A stretch of 64,000 bases of DNA. It comes from Lumbricus rubellus. Lineage: Eukaryota; Annelida; Clitellata; Crassiclitellata; Lumbricidae. The position numbers and the translations under genes were made by a program. This document shows, in pieces, positions 1 through 12,956 of this stretch. The stretch spans positions 21,671,053 to 21,735,052 of the forward strand of contig OX243820.1 in assembly GCA_945859605.1 (NCBI GenBank), given 5' to 3'. Under the pieces are notes generated by a model. It was not told the DNA's origin. It ran no database searches and saw nothing but the letters and a program-made list of their open reading frames with translations. How positions within the stretch are numbered: the stretch's first letter is position 1; each line of letters begins with the position of its first letter.

Positions 1-2288
1 ATAACCCCGGCGCGCACTGCCGAAGTCGATATAGACCTGGCACCGCCATTGAAATTGTAGCCCCCCCACCCCATTGCGAAAATTTCCTCGTATTAGTATG
101 ATGATTCTTTAAATTTATAAACTCAACTCACCAGCCTACTAAAGATGTAGGCCTAATTATTTCAAATAGTAATAATAATGAGAATCCGTCTAGCTAGCCC
201 GGAGGGCTAGCCAATGGGGATGAAGTGTTAGCGACTTCATTTTCAAGACCTCTGCACATTAGGGCGGTGGCCAATCCTCTCCCTCACCTGATAGCTACGC
301 CACTAAGATAATTATAATATAGGGTGACCATTTTCTGGCCATCAAAAAACGTGACGATTTTAGTAAAACAACATTTGTAGACATATATTTCCTTAACTGC
401 TGAGCTATAAGCCATATAGGCTCAGTTACATTTTAGTGCTGAGCATAGACTTCAGTGTAGAAATCTGCAACCTGCTCTAGTCGTCAGTCGGGGCGGATCC
501 AGAGGAAAAATCCGGCCTTGCCTCCCATTCATAAATGTCCAATAAATGTGCCCCATATTAGGTAGGCCCCATCAACAAGCTCTAAATTAATGCAGCAAGA
601 AAAGGCCTTTAGGTTTCAATGGTATAGGCCTATTGTCCTTCCAGACGACTAAAAATTGTCATCAGGTCCTTAGTTTTTTCGTTAAAAGACCAACGAATTT
701 TCCCTCTTACTGAGACCAAAAATGTTGCCCCCTCTTCGAAAATTTCTGTATCTGTCCTTGTCGTCAGTGTAATGATATTGTCCAGAGGAAGATTTAAGGT
801 TTCTGGGGGCGCACAGCAGCCTCCGATGGCCGACCGCCAAGGCATTCAGCGCCGACCAGGGAAGGGTTTTGGATAGGCCTGACGTGTCCCTTTTCATCCC
901 AATTTTTGTTTGAATTTCTATATTGCAATGACAGCATTTTAAGTTGTCGAAAGACATTGCTCTATTTCAGTGCTGTCATGAGCGGTCGAACTCCGGGCTC
1001 ATTATAACCCCGGCGCGCACTGCCGAAGTCGATATAGACCTGGCACCGCCATTGAAATTGTAGCCCCCCCACCCCATTGCGAAAATTTCCTCGTATTAGT
1101 ATGATGATTCTTTAAATTTATAAACTCAACTCACCAGCCTACTAAAGATGTAGGCCTAATTATTTCAAATAGTAATAATAATGAGAATCCGTCTAGCTAG
1201 CCCGGAGGGCTAGCCAATGGGGATGAAGTGTTAGCGACTTCATTTTCAAGACCTCTGCACATTAGGGCGGTGGCCAATCCTCTCCCTCACCTGATAGCTA
1301 CGCCACTAAGATAATTATAATATAGGGTGACCATTTTCTGGCCATCAAAAAACGTGACGATTTTAGTAAAACAACATTTGTAGACATATATTTCCTTAAC
1401 TGCTGAGCTATAAGCCATATAGGCTCAGTTACATTTTAGTGCTGAGCATAGACTTCAGTGTAGAAATCTGCAACCTGCTCTAGTCGTCAGTCGGGGCGGA
1501 TCCAGAGGAAAAATCCGGCCTTGCCTCCCATTCATAAATGTCCAATAAATGTGCCCCATATTAGGTAGGCTCCATCAACAAGCTCTAAATTAATGCAGCA
1601 AGAAAAGGCCTTTAGGTTTCAATGGTATAGGCCTATTGTCCTTCCAGACGACTAAAAATTGTCATCAGGTCCTTAGTTTTTTCGGTAAAAGACCAACAAA
1701 TTTTCCCCCTTACTGAGACCAAAAATGTTGTCCCCCCTTCGAAAATTTCTGTATCTGTCCTTGTCGTCAGTGTAATGATATTGTCCAGAGGAAGATTTAA
1801 GGTTTCTGGGGGCGCACAGCAGCCTCCGATGGCCGACCGCCAAGGCATTCAGCGCCGACCAGGGAAGGGTTTTGGATAGGCCTGATGTGTCCCTTTTCAT
1901 CCCAATTTTTGTTTGAATTTCTATATTGCAATGACAGCATTTTAAGTTGTCGAAAGACATTGCTCTATTTCAGTGCTGTCATGAGCGGTCGAACTCCGGG
2001 CTCATTATAACCCCGGCGCGCACTGCCGAAGTCGATATAGACCTGGCACCGCCATTGAAATTGTAGCCCCCCACCCCATTGCGAAAATTTCCTCGTATTA
2101 GTATGATGATTCTTTAAATTTATAAACTCAACTCACCAGCCTACTAAAGATGTAGGCCTAATTATTTCAAATAGTAATAATAATGAGATCCCGTCTAGCT
2201 AGCCCAGAGGGCTAGCCAATGGGGATGAAGTGTTAGCGACTTCATTTTCAAGACCTCTGCACATTAGGGCGGTGGCCAATCTTCTCCC
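1..2288. repeat. 1,003-bp tandem repeat, two full copies and a partial third
   Basis: The segment beginning ATAACCCCGGCGCGCACTGC restarts at 1004 and again at 2007, giving a unit of 1,003 bp. Copies 1 and 2 differ by only a handful of substitutions. Copy 3 stops matching at about 2288, where a tRNA-like SINE begins. Short ORFs inside the unit repeat with it and look like no known protein. The unit contains a stretch near its end (about 905-955) related to the 83-bp-type repeats in intron 1 of the protease gene. I read this as a recent local tandem duplication just upstream of that gene. Confidence 0.93.
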
Positions 2289-2649
2289 TCACCGTCTCAT
2301 TATCCACTGACCGTGAGGTCAGTGTACTCATCATAGCTGAGTCGGCTAGGGGGTGCTTGTGGAGCAGAAATCTCGTTGCAAATTTCTGCCCCGACCTCTC
2401 GGTCGACAGTCCAGCGCGCTAACCACTGTACTATCGAGCACCCCCACTTATTTCAAATAAATCCATGTAAACGACTTTTTGTGTTACAAAATACACTTTG
2501 TTCTGCGATTCACATAAAACTGACGTTTTCAATATCTAAGGATCCTTCTTGTTAAAAACCGGGACAATTCTGCTATTTTGCCTAAGTCGTCGGGACACCG
2601 GGACGCACCACAAAAAACCGGGACATGTCCCGGAAAACCGGGACGTATG
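321..2649. mobile_element. Probable non-autonomous hAT-like element, disrupted by the tandem duplication
   Basis: AGGGTGACCAT occurs at about 322 (and again at 1325 in the second tandem copy), and its inverted form ATGGTCACCCT ends at about 2649. Both are flanked by ATTATAATAT, which looks like a target duplication. The inner edge of the right end carries several CGGGAC words, including a small palindrome CCGGGACATGTCCCGG near 2617. No transposase is visible. If correct, the 1-kb duplication and the SINE at 2289 lie inside this element. Confidence 0.35.
2289..2444 (-). repeat. tRNA-derived SINE fragment (type 2 head)
   Basis: Read on the minus strand, the segment starts with a tRNA-like 5' half. 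TAGTACAGTGG (plus-strand positions 2423-2433) fits the RNA polymerase III box A consensus, followed by a plausible anticodon arm. A convincing box B is not visible, so the copy is either diverged or built from only the tRNA 5' half. It abuts the truncated third copy of the 1-kb repeat. Confidence 0.5.
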
Positions 2650-2902
2650 GTCACCCTATTATAATATAATATAGGCCTATTAGCCTATAATTATATAATG
2701 ATTTGTAAATTGTGGCATTTGCCTATAATTATCGTAGGCCTATAATGTGCGTAGGCCTATACCTTGATGTTATCTCATTTCGCGAAACCGCAATGGAAAA
2801 TTTGAACTTATCGGCCATAAGGTGGTTATCTAGAATGCGATAAGATGCAATTGTTATTGTACATCCTGACATCTGTTCAATTTCCCACATGGCAAAATCT
2901 AC
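2445..2902. other. Upstream flank of the protease gene
   Basis: This stretch holds the right end of the hAT-like element to about 2649, then AT-rich sequence with several AGGCCTA words (about 2676, 2738, 2753). The last 250 bases lead into the TATA box of the protease gene. No gene is seen. Confidence 0.5.
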
Positions 2903-2936
2903 TATAAATACAGAAGACTTCATGAGGAGATCACTG
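2903..2936 (+). promoter_or_regulatory. Core promoter: TATA box and initiator of the serine protease gene
   Basis: TATAAATA lies at 2903-2910, and a TCACTGT initiator-like sequence lies at 2931-2937, placing the likely start site about 30 bases downstream of the TATA box. The ATG at 2964 follows after a short AT-rich leader (AAAATG context). The spacing is right for a strong tissue-specific promoter, as expected for a digestive protease gene. Confidence 0.7.
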
Positions 2937-2963
2937 TTCTTTACAGCCTTCAAGGAAAAGAAA

Positions 2964-3003
2964 ATGCGTTCGTTTGTGGCTCTACTTGCAGCTCTCAGCC
3001 TGT
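2964..3003 (+). CDS. Protease exon 1 (signal peptide)
   Basis: ATG at 2964 opens a 13-codon hydrophobic leader ([13 protein letters not shown]) and ends one base into the next codon. The donor GTGAGT at 3004 is consensus. The single T joins GT of exon 2 to give Cys14. The TATA box 61 bases upstream and the phase match support assigning this tiny exon to exon 2, 18.4 kb away. Confidence 0.82.
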
Positions 3004-5026
3004 GTGAGTATAACTGCGGATCATCTAACTGATTACAACAATAATATTATGTTCAGTCTGTGTCTTTCATTGCTTAATAATTATTTGTTTCATTCTCCTG
3101 CTATCGTAGGACTATAAATGATTCATGTGATTTTGTATTTGTTTGTATATGCATTTGTTATAGCGCACCATCAGGTTCTCTCACTATTCAGAGGTGCTCC
3201 CGACTGCAGAGAGTTTCACGCCGAAGCGCTGAACAATTATTGTGAGTGAAGGACTTGCCCAAGGTCCCTACGCGGCGACATGAGGTGTATTCGAACCTGC
3301 AACCCTCCGGCGGCAAGGCGACCAACATACCCACTACATCACCGTGCCCCACAAATTTATATTTCACATGATAACCAAATTTTTAATATGGTTCTTGACA
3401 ATCATAATATCTGGGTTAAACGATAATCCTCTGGCTTCCCGCTAACAACAACGCAGTGTTTAATCTAGACGTCTCTGGGGGGGGGACATTCCCCCCCAGA
3501 AAATTTGAGAAAATGATATTGGGTTTTTTACTGTTTTCATCGTTGTTTCACATGAAGTGTTATAATATACCGTGATTTTATTTACTATTACAATTATGAT
3601 TATTAAGACATTATTTACTAATATAATACAATAATGTTGCAATGAGTATAACTTGATGAGGCTCTCAAAAAGTACAGGTTTTTGTTAAGATGACACCATA
3701 AAATGCTGCCATTGCAATGTGGAAATTCAAAAAGTTTCTGATGAGGCTCTGAAACGTACAGGTATTTTGTCAATTAAGACGACACCATAAAATACTGTCA
3801 TTGCAATTTGGAAATTCAAAAATTCTTTAAACAAATACAGGTATTTTGTTTGTAAAACACTATTTTTTTCTACCTAAAAACAGAGATGACATCCCTCCAG
3901 AAAAATTTGGCAAAATGATAATAGTTTTAGCTGCTGCTTACATCATCGCATTACATTAACTGTTATAATGAAGGGTGACACGAAAGTTCGTTCACCGTTT
4001 TCAAAATGCGTTATCTCAGTAACGGCTTCATATATCATTATAATAATTATTTGGTCAGTGTATACATCAGTCAACTGAAAGATATTGGTACAAATTTGAT
4101 TATGATCCGGTCCGTTTTCGCCATTATTTATAAGAAAATGTAAACACGACCAGTTTTTGCGAAAAAAAATTGCGTTCATAACATTTACACAGTAAAGAAA
4201 ATGCATGTACACGCCTATAGCCTCGTACACAAGCGTGATATACTGTTGTTACCTATATAGGACATACACAGACGTAGGTTATTAGCGCACAGTAGGCCTA
4301 GCTCGGCCTCTGTCTTGCACAGTAGGCCTTTCTGCTTAATGACTCTATCCGGCATGACTGGATCAGCGTCTGAAGTATCCCAACTGCTCTCGACCTCCAT
4401 GCTCGTTCGAGGCGGCGCTTGAGCTGATCAACGTTCTTTGGCTCAGTATCTTTATTAACGCTGAGAGATAAAATACTCAACAAGTTCTCAATCGGAGAGA
4501 GGTCCAAAGAGTTGGATGGCCAATACTTCGGCTTTATGTGTGATGGATGGTTGTCGTCTAGCCACTTTATCGTCACAGCTGATGTAACTATGACAGCGTG
4601 TGCCATCCTGCTAAATTAACAAACAACTTTCGTTTCATGACACTGCCGTTGCCATTTTCTCTCTCGAACGCTCGCTTCCCGATCAGCTCGAGAATGTTGG
4701 TGATGTATGTAGGCTACTAGGTAGTACTGCGAGTTCAGTCTGGTACCATTTGGCACAAATTGAAGTCATCCCACCCCAAACCATCACCGAAGGATTGAAC
4801 TTCATCTTTGGAGCATGCGAAACGTAGGTTTACTCTTTCTATGATGGATAGAGTCAGTGCCAACATTAAGCAGAAAGGAGATACTGTGCGCTAATAGCTA
4901 TAGCCTACGTCTGTGTATGTCCTATACAGGTAACAACAGTGTCTTGTCACGCTTGTATACGAAGCTAGGCGTAAGAGTAGAGTGAATAGGTAGCGATTAG
5001 CCCCAACCACGTGACCAGTGACGTCA

Positions 5027-5063
<37 letters not shown>

Positions 5064-8000
5064 CATCCTAATTAGGTCATCTTAATTAGGGCATTATACT
5101 AATTAGGTCATTTTACTAATTAGCCTATTATAATAATCAGGGCATATTAATTATCCTATTATATTAATTAGTATATTAATTAACTTTTAGTAATTAGGTA
5201 ATTATATTAGTAATATTAATTAGTTACCCCTAACTAGCAGCGGTACAGGACCCAACCCGGGTATGCGTCATCGGTAATGCATCATCGATAGCGCCACTGT
5301 ACTGGCATCCACGACATCTCTCCCTCCCCATCTCCCTCTCCCTCTTCCTCTCCCTCCCCCTCTCTCACCATCTCTTTATGTATCCATCTCTCGAGAATGA
5401 CTCATCGAAGGCCCCGCAGCATATTCTGGCTTCTGCACTGGCTTCCACCACCCCTCTCCCTCTCCCTCTTCCCCCTCCTCTCTCCCTCTCCCCTCCTCTC
5501 TTCCTCTCCCTCCCCCTCTCCCCCCATCTCTTCATGTATCCATCTCTTGGAAACGCATCATCAGAGGCACTGCCATACAATATTCAACAGCCTCTCTTCC
5601 TCTCCCCTCCCCTCTCCCACTCCCTCCCCTCTCTATGTATTCCTCTCGCCATCTCTCTACCTCCCCCCCTTCTCCCTCCCCCTCTCTCTCTCTCTCTCTC
5701 TCTCCGCCTCTCCCAGCGAAGTCCATTGCCCATTGTCACAGCGAGCCGAACACGGCTTTCAAGTAGGTAATTACACCCTTTCATCTCTCTGTCGCGGCGG
5801 AGTCCGACCATCTGCCACGGGGAGACCACCCATCAATATAAGACTTTTGGCTGGGGACACCACAAATATTTTCTTATACTTGAACAATACAAAACAACAT
5901 ATAATATTCTCGTATGAGTGGCGTTTCACTCTAAAGACCTTCCCCTCACCCTCCAACCCTCCATTCCAAACCCCTACACACAAATTTACCTTATACGAGT
6001 AAGAACCAACCAATCACGAAGCAGGAAACCTTAGCGACGAACCAATAAGGCGACGAGAATCCCATCATATGACTAAGAAATATAATCATTATTCGCCATT
6101 TTATTCAAAAATATCAATAAATCAGACATTTTTACATTTAAATCACACAATATTAAGTATTTCATACCTCATTATCCAAAAATTATAGCAGCATTTCTTT
6201 AAGTCAAACACAAAAACCTAAGAATTCATGTACGGTCAAATTCCAACATGGCGTCCTTCACAATTATTATGTATAGTCAAACACAAAAACCTAAAAATCC
6301 ATGTACGGCCAAATTCCAATATGGCGTCCTTCACAATTTTCTCCAAGTCAAACGCAAAAACCTAAGAATCCAGCAACGGGCAAAAACCAATATGGCGGCC
6401 TTTCCAAGTATTATGCATCGTCAAACGTAAAAACCTAAGAATCTATGTACGGTCAAATTCCAATATGGCGCCCTTCCCAAGTATTATGCATCGTCAAACG
6501 TAAAAACCTAAGAATCTATGTACGGGCAAATTCCAATATGGCGCCCTTCCCAATTATTGTGCATAGTCAAACACAAAAACCTAAGAATTCATGTACGGTC
6601 AAATTCCAATATGGCGTCCTTCCCAATTATTATGCATAGTCAAACGTAAAAACCTAAGAATCCATGTACAATCAAATTCCAATATGGCGTCCTTCCCAAT
6701 TATTATGCATAGTCAAACGTAAAAACCTAAGAAACCAAAAGCGGTCAAATTCCAATATGGCGTCCTTCCCAATTATTATGCATAGTCAAACGTAAAAACC
6801 TAAGAATCCATGTACGGCCAAATTCCAACATGGCGGCCTTCCCAATTTTCTCCAAGTCAAACACAAAAACCTAAGAATTCATGTACAGTCGAATTCCAAC
6901 ATGGCGCCCTTCCCAATTATTGTGCATAGTCAAACACAAAAACCTAAGAATTCATGTACGGGCAAATTCCAATATGGCGTCCTTCCCAATTATTATGCAT
7001 AGTCAAACGTAAAAACCTAAGAATTCATGTACGGTCAAATTCCAATATGGCGTCCTTCCCAATTATTATGCATAGTCAAACGTAAAAACCTAAGAATCCA
7101 TGTATAATCAAATTCCAATATGGCGTCCTTCCCAATTATTATTCATAGTCAAACGTAAAACCTAAGAAACCAACAGCGGTCAAATTCCAATATGGCGTCC
7201 TTCCCAATTATTATGCATAGTCAAACGTAAAAACCTAAGAATCCATGTACGGCCAAATTCCAACATGGCGGCCTTCCCAATTTTCTCCAAGTCAAACACA
7301 AAAACCTAAGAATTCATGTACAGTCGAATTCCAACATGGCACCCTTCCCAATTATTATGTATAGTCAAACGCAAAAACCTAAGAATCCAGCAACGGGCAA
7401 TTTCCAATATGGCGGCCTTCCCAATTTTTATGTATAGTCAAACACAAAAACCTAAGAATCCATGTACGGTCAAATTCCAACATGGCGTCCTTCCCAATTT
7501 TTATGTATAGTCAAACGCAAAAACTGAAGAAGAGGGTAATCATCCTTTCCCAATATAGCGCCCTTTAATAGTCATCATCTCCCAAGGTGGCGCTCGTGCA
7601 GCCTTTCCTGGCCATTCGCGCTCAAACAACATATACACAGGCAATTTTTTCACAAACGCTAAGTCCAAATAATGCAAATACACACAACTTTCTAGGCGCA
7701 AGGTGGAACACCAACATACTTTCACACACACACACACACGTACATACACAAACACACACAAACACACACAAACACACACACACACATACACACAAACTCG
7801 AAATACATGAAAACTCACATCCTTCTATTCACAAGGCATTCTTCCTCATATAGGAACAGTCAAGTAACTCATATAACTTTAAACTCCAAAGATGGCGCAC
7901 AAGTTGCCATTCTTGGGCATCTAAGAGTACAAACCATAAATTCGTCGTACATTTCTTTCAACAGGTGGCGCTTTTACTTAAATATTAACATATTACATAT

Positions 8001-11000
8001 CAAATATGCGAAATTCTCAAGAATACATTCAACAACATGCACCTTTTCAACATGCGCAGGAACGAGTGGAAGTAGCAGAGGGCGGGTAAAGCACTTAGGC
8101 AATTGAGCTCTTCAATTTCTATCACAAACACACATCCTTTAATCAACTTTTCTGGCTTAGATGTTAAACTTTACATGGAACAACGAAGGATGTCTGTTTT
8201 GTAAGGCAAGCACTTGAAGAGTATGATGGCATAGCGATACGAGTTGAACACTGACAAAGCGAAATTACGAATATGTTAGATGTGTGAGCGGGCAGAACTT
8301 GAACTTTTTAATGTAAGACACGAACTTTTGCAATTGTGAGAAAACAAATTTATAATTTATGTAGTGTGAAACACAGAAATGCATGTCGAATGTGGCAAGT
8401 TGGAGAAATATGGAGTGGGCGAAGTGGGTATTCTTATGTTTGTGGAAACAAAGGCATACATTATTTGTAAAATGACAACAATTTTGGTAAACTGTGAACA
8501 TAGTGAGCGAAGAAATGTAACTTAGGGGTACAAGTGGTCAATTGCAAGGCTTTTTAGGGGTAGGAGCGCTAGGCTGGTGACGCGCAGGGGCGGGGAGAGC
8601 GTTCCATTCTTAAGTTTTGTGAAAACAAAGGTGCTCATTATTTGTAACATGACACCAATTTTGGTAAAATGCCAAAATATTGTACGTAGAAACACGAATT
8701 AGGGTACGAACAATGTATTGCAACGCGTATTAGGGATAGCAGACGCGCGAAACTTAGCAGAAATCTGCATTCGTCAACTCTGAAAACGCTAAGACCGAAA
8801 TTTCGACCGCGCAAAATCGACCGGCAGCACCTTCGAGCGGCACGGCGGCGGCGTCGGCGGCGTGCGCCCCGTCCCACACGAACGACCACGGGCCCAGTGG
8901 CTAGGCTGACGACGTGGCACGCGATCCCAATCGATCCTGCTTTGGCACGTATGAAGTTAAAGACTCATGCGTATTTCGGGTGAAGGAAGTTTTTGAAAGA
9001 GCTGTGTCGGAGCGTATTCGACTTTAACTTCTACGAGTCAAAGCCTGATCTAATTGGGAAAGCGGGCCTCGTCGTCTCCTCGCCACTGGGTCCGTGGTCG
9101 TCCGTGTGGGACGGGGCGCTCGCCGCCGACGCCGCCGCCGTGCCGCTCGAAGGTGCTGCCGGTCGATTTTGCGCGGTCGAAATTTCGGTCTTAGCGTTTT
9201 CAGAGTTGACGAATGCAGATTTCTGCTAAGTTTCGCGCGTCTGCTATCCCTAATACGCGTTGCAATACATTGTTCGTACCCTAATTCGTGTTTCTACGTA
9301 CAATATTTTGGCATTTTACCAAAATTGGTGTCATGTTACAAATAATGAGCACCTTTGTTTTCACAAAACTTAAGAATGGAACGCTCTCCCCGCCCCTGCG
9401 CGTCACCAGCCTAGCGCTCCTACCCCTAAAAAGCCTTGCAATTGACCACTTGTACCCCTAAGTTACATTTCTTCGCTCACTATGTTCACAGTTTACCAAA
9501 ATTGTTGTCATTTTACAAATAATGTATGCCTTTGTTTCCACAAACATAAGAATACCCACTTCGCCCACTCCATATTTCTCCAACTTGCCACATTCGACAT
9601 GCATTTCTGTGTTTCACACTACATAAATTATAAATTTGTTTTCTCACAATTGCAAAAGTTCGTGTCTTACATTAAAAAGTTCAAGTTCTGCCCGCTCACA
9701 CATCTAACATATTCGTAATTTCGCTTTGTCAGTGTTCAACTCGTATCGCTATGCCATCATACTCTTCAAGTGCTTGCCTTACAAAACAGACATCCTTCGT
9801 TGTTCCATGTAAAGTTTAACATCTAAGCCAGAAAAGTTGATTAAAGGATGTGTGTTTGTGATAGAAATTGAAGAGCTCAATTGCCTAAGTGCTTTACCCG
9901 CCCTCTGCTACTTCCACTCGTTCCTGCGCATGTTGAAAAGGTGCATGTTGTTGAATGTATTCTTGAGAATTTCGCATATTTGATATGTAATATGTTAATA
10001 TTTAAGTAAAAGCGCCACCTGTTGAAAGAAATGTACGACGAATTTATGGTTTGTACTCTTAGATGCCCAAGAATGGCAACTTGTGCGCCATCTTTGGAGT
10101 TTAAAGTTATATGAGTTACTTGACTGTTCCTATATGAGGAAGAATGCCTTGTGAATAGAAGGATGTGAGTTTTCATGTATTTCGAGTTTGTGTGTATGTG
10201 TGTGTGTGTGTTTGTGTGTGTTTGTGTGTGTTTGTGTATGTACGTGTGTGTGTGTGTGTGAAAGTATGTTGGTGTTCCACCTTGCGCCTAGAAAGTTGTG
10301 TGTATTTGCATTATTTGGACTTAGCGTTTGTGAAAAAATTGCCTGTGTATATGTTGTTTGAGCGCGAATGGCCAGGAAAGGCTGCACGAGCGCCACCTTG
10401 GGAGATGATGACTATTAAAGGGCGCTATATTGGGAAAGGATGATTACCCTCTTCTTCAGTTTTTGCGTTTGACTATACATAAAAATTGGGAAGGACGCCA
10501 TGTTGGAATTTGACCGTACATGGATTCTTAGGTTTTTGTGTTTGACTATACATAAAAATTGGGAAGGCCGCCATATTGGAAATTGCCCGTTGCTGGATTC
10601 TTAGGTTTTTGCGTTTGACTATACATAATAATTGGGAAGGGTGCCATGTTGGAATTCGACTGTACATGAATTCTTAGGTTTTTGTGTTTGACTTGGAGAA
10701 AATTGGGAAGGCCGCCATGTTGGAATTTGGCCGTACATGGATTCTTAGGTTTTTACGTTTGACTATGCATAATAATTGGGAAGGACGCCATATTGGAATT
10801 TGACCGCTGTTGGTTTCTTAGGTTTTACGTTTGACTATGAATAATAATTGGGAAGGACGCCATATTGGAATTTGATTATACATGGATTCTTAGGTTTTTA
10901 CGTTTGACTATGCATAATAATTGGGAAGGACGCCATATTGGAATTTGACCGTACATGAATTCTTAGGTTTTTACGTTTGACTATGCATAATAATTGGGAA

Positions 11001-12919
11001 GGACGCCATATTGGAATTTGCCCGTACATGAATTCTTAGGTTTTTGTGTTTGACTATGCACAATAATTGGGAAGGGCGCCATGTTGGAATTCGACTGTAC
11101 ATGAATTCTTAGGTTTTTGTGTTTGACTTGGAGAAAATTGGGAAGGCCGCCATGTTGGAATTTGGCCGTACATGGATTCTTAGGTTTTTACGTTTGACTA
11201 TGCATAATAATTGGGAAGGACGCCATATTGGAATTTGACCGCTTTTGGTTTCTTAGGTTTTTACGTTTGACTATGCATAATAATTGGGAAGGACGCCATA
11301 TTGGAATTTGATTGTACATGGATTCTTAGGTTTTTACGTTTGACTATGCATAATAATTGGGAAGGACGCCATATTGGAATTTGACCGTACATGAATTCTT
11401 AGGTTTTTGTGTTTGACTATGCACAATAATTGGGAAGGGCGCCATATTGGAATTTGCCCGTACATAGATTCTTAGGTTTTTACGTTTGACGATGCATAAT
11501 ACTTGGGAAGGGCGCCATATTGGAATTTGACCGTACATAGATTCTTAGGTTTTTACGTTTGACGATGCATAATACTTGGAAAGGCCGCCATATTGGTTTT
11601 TGCCCGTTGCTGGATTCTTAGGTTTTTGCGTTTGACTTGGAGAAAATTGTGAAGGACGCCATATTGGAATTTGGCCGTACATGGATTTTTAGGTTTTTGT
11701 GTTTGACTATACATAATAATTGTGAAGGACGCCATGTTGGAATTTGACCGTACATGAATTCTTAGGTTTTTGTGTTTGACTTAAAGAAATGCTGCTATAA
11801 TTTTTGGATAATGAGGTATGAAATACTTAATATTGTGTGATTTAAATGTAAAAATGTCTGATTTATTGATATTTTTGAATAAAATGGCGAATAATGATTA
11901 TATTTCTTAGTCATATGATGGGATTCTCGTCGCCTTATTGGTTCGTCGCTAAGGTTTCCTGCTTCGTGATTGGTTGGTTCTTACTCGTATAAGGTAAATT
12001 TGTGTGTAGGGGTTTGGAATGGAGGGTTGGAGGGTGAGGGGAAGGTCTTTAGAGTGAAACGCCACTCATACGAGAATATTATATGTTGTTTTGTATTGTT
12101 CAAGTATAAGAAAATATTTGTGGTGTCCCCAGCCAAAAGTCTTATATTGATGGGTGGTCTCCCCGTGGCAGATGGTCGGACTCCGCCGCGACAGAGAGAT
12201 GAAAGGGTGTAATTACCTACTTGAAAGCCGTGTTCGGCTCGCTGTGACAATGGGCAATGGACTTCGCTGGGAGAGGCGGAGAGAGAGAGAGAGAGAGAGA
12301 GGGGGAGGGAGAAGGTGGGGAGGTAGAGAGATGGCGAGAGGAATACATAGAGAGGGGAGGGAGTGGGAGAGGGGAGGGGAGAGGAAGAGAGGCTGTTGAA
12401 TATTGTATGGCAGTGCCTCTGATGATGCGTTTCCAAGAGATGGATACATGAAGAGATGGTGGGAGAGGGGGAGGGAGAGGAAGAGAGGAGGGGAGAGGGA
12501 GAGAGGAGGGGGAAGAGGGAGAGGGAGAGGGGTGGTGGAAGCCAGTGCAGAAGCCAGAATATGCTGCGGGGCCTTCGATGAGTCATTCTCGAGAGATGGA
12601 TACATAAAGAGATGGTGAGAGAGGGGGAGGGAGAGGAAGAGGGAGAGGGAGATGGGGAGGGAGAGATGTCGTGGATGCCAGTACAGTGGCGCTATCGATG
12701 ATGCATTACCGATGACGCATACCCGGGTTGGGTCCTGTACCGCTGCTAGTTAGGGGTAACTAATTAATATTACTAATATAATTACCTAATTACTAAAAGT
12801 TAATTAATATACTAATTAATATAATAGGATAATTAATATGCCCTGATTATTATAATAGGCTAATTAGTAAAATGACCTAATTAGTATAATGCCCTAATTA
12901 AGATGACCTAATTAGGATG

Positions 12920-12956
<37 letters not shown>

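Noticed and set aside
5029..5065. AAGGTC hexamer array as telomeric repeat
   Set aside because: Only six units, internal to a mobile element, and unlike the TTAGGG telomere repeat expected in deuterostomes.
5378..6002. Plus-strand ORFs of 130 and 201 codons rich in Ser, Pro and Leu, and their mirror copies at 11981-12605
   Set aside because: They are translations of the CT-rich tract and are mirrored in the other arm; no domain, start context or codon bias supports a gene.
6195..7535. Possible CRISPR-like array
   Set aside because: Units are head-to-tail with no unique spacers, and the window is eukaryotic; it is a minisatellite.
8638..8889. 83-codon Arg-rich ORF, mirrored at 9094-9345
   Set aside because: It arises from GC-rich triplet-like sequence near the palindrome centre and shows no recognisable protein features.
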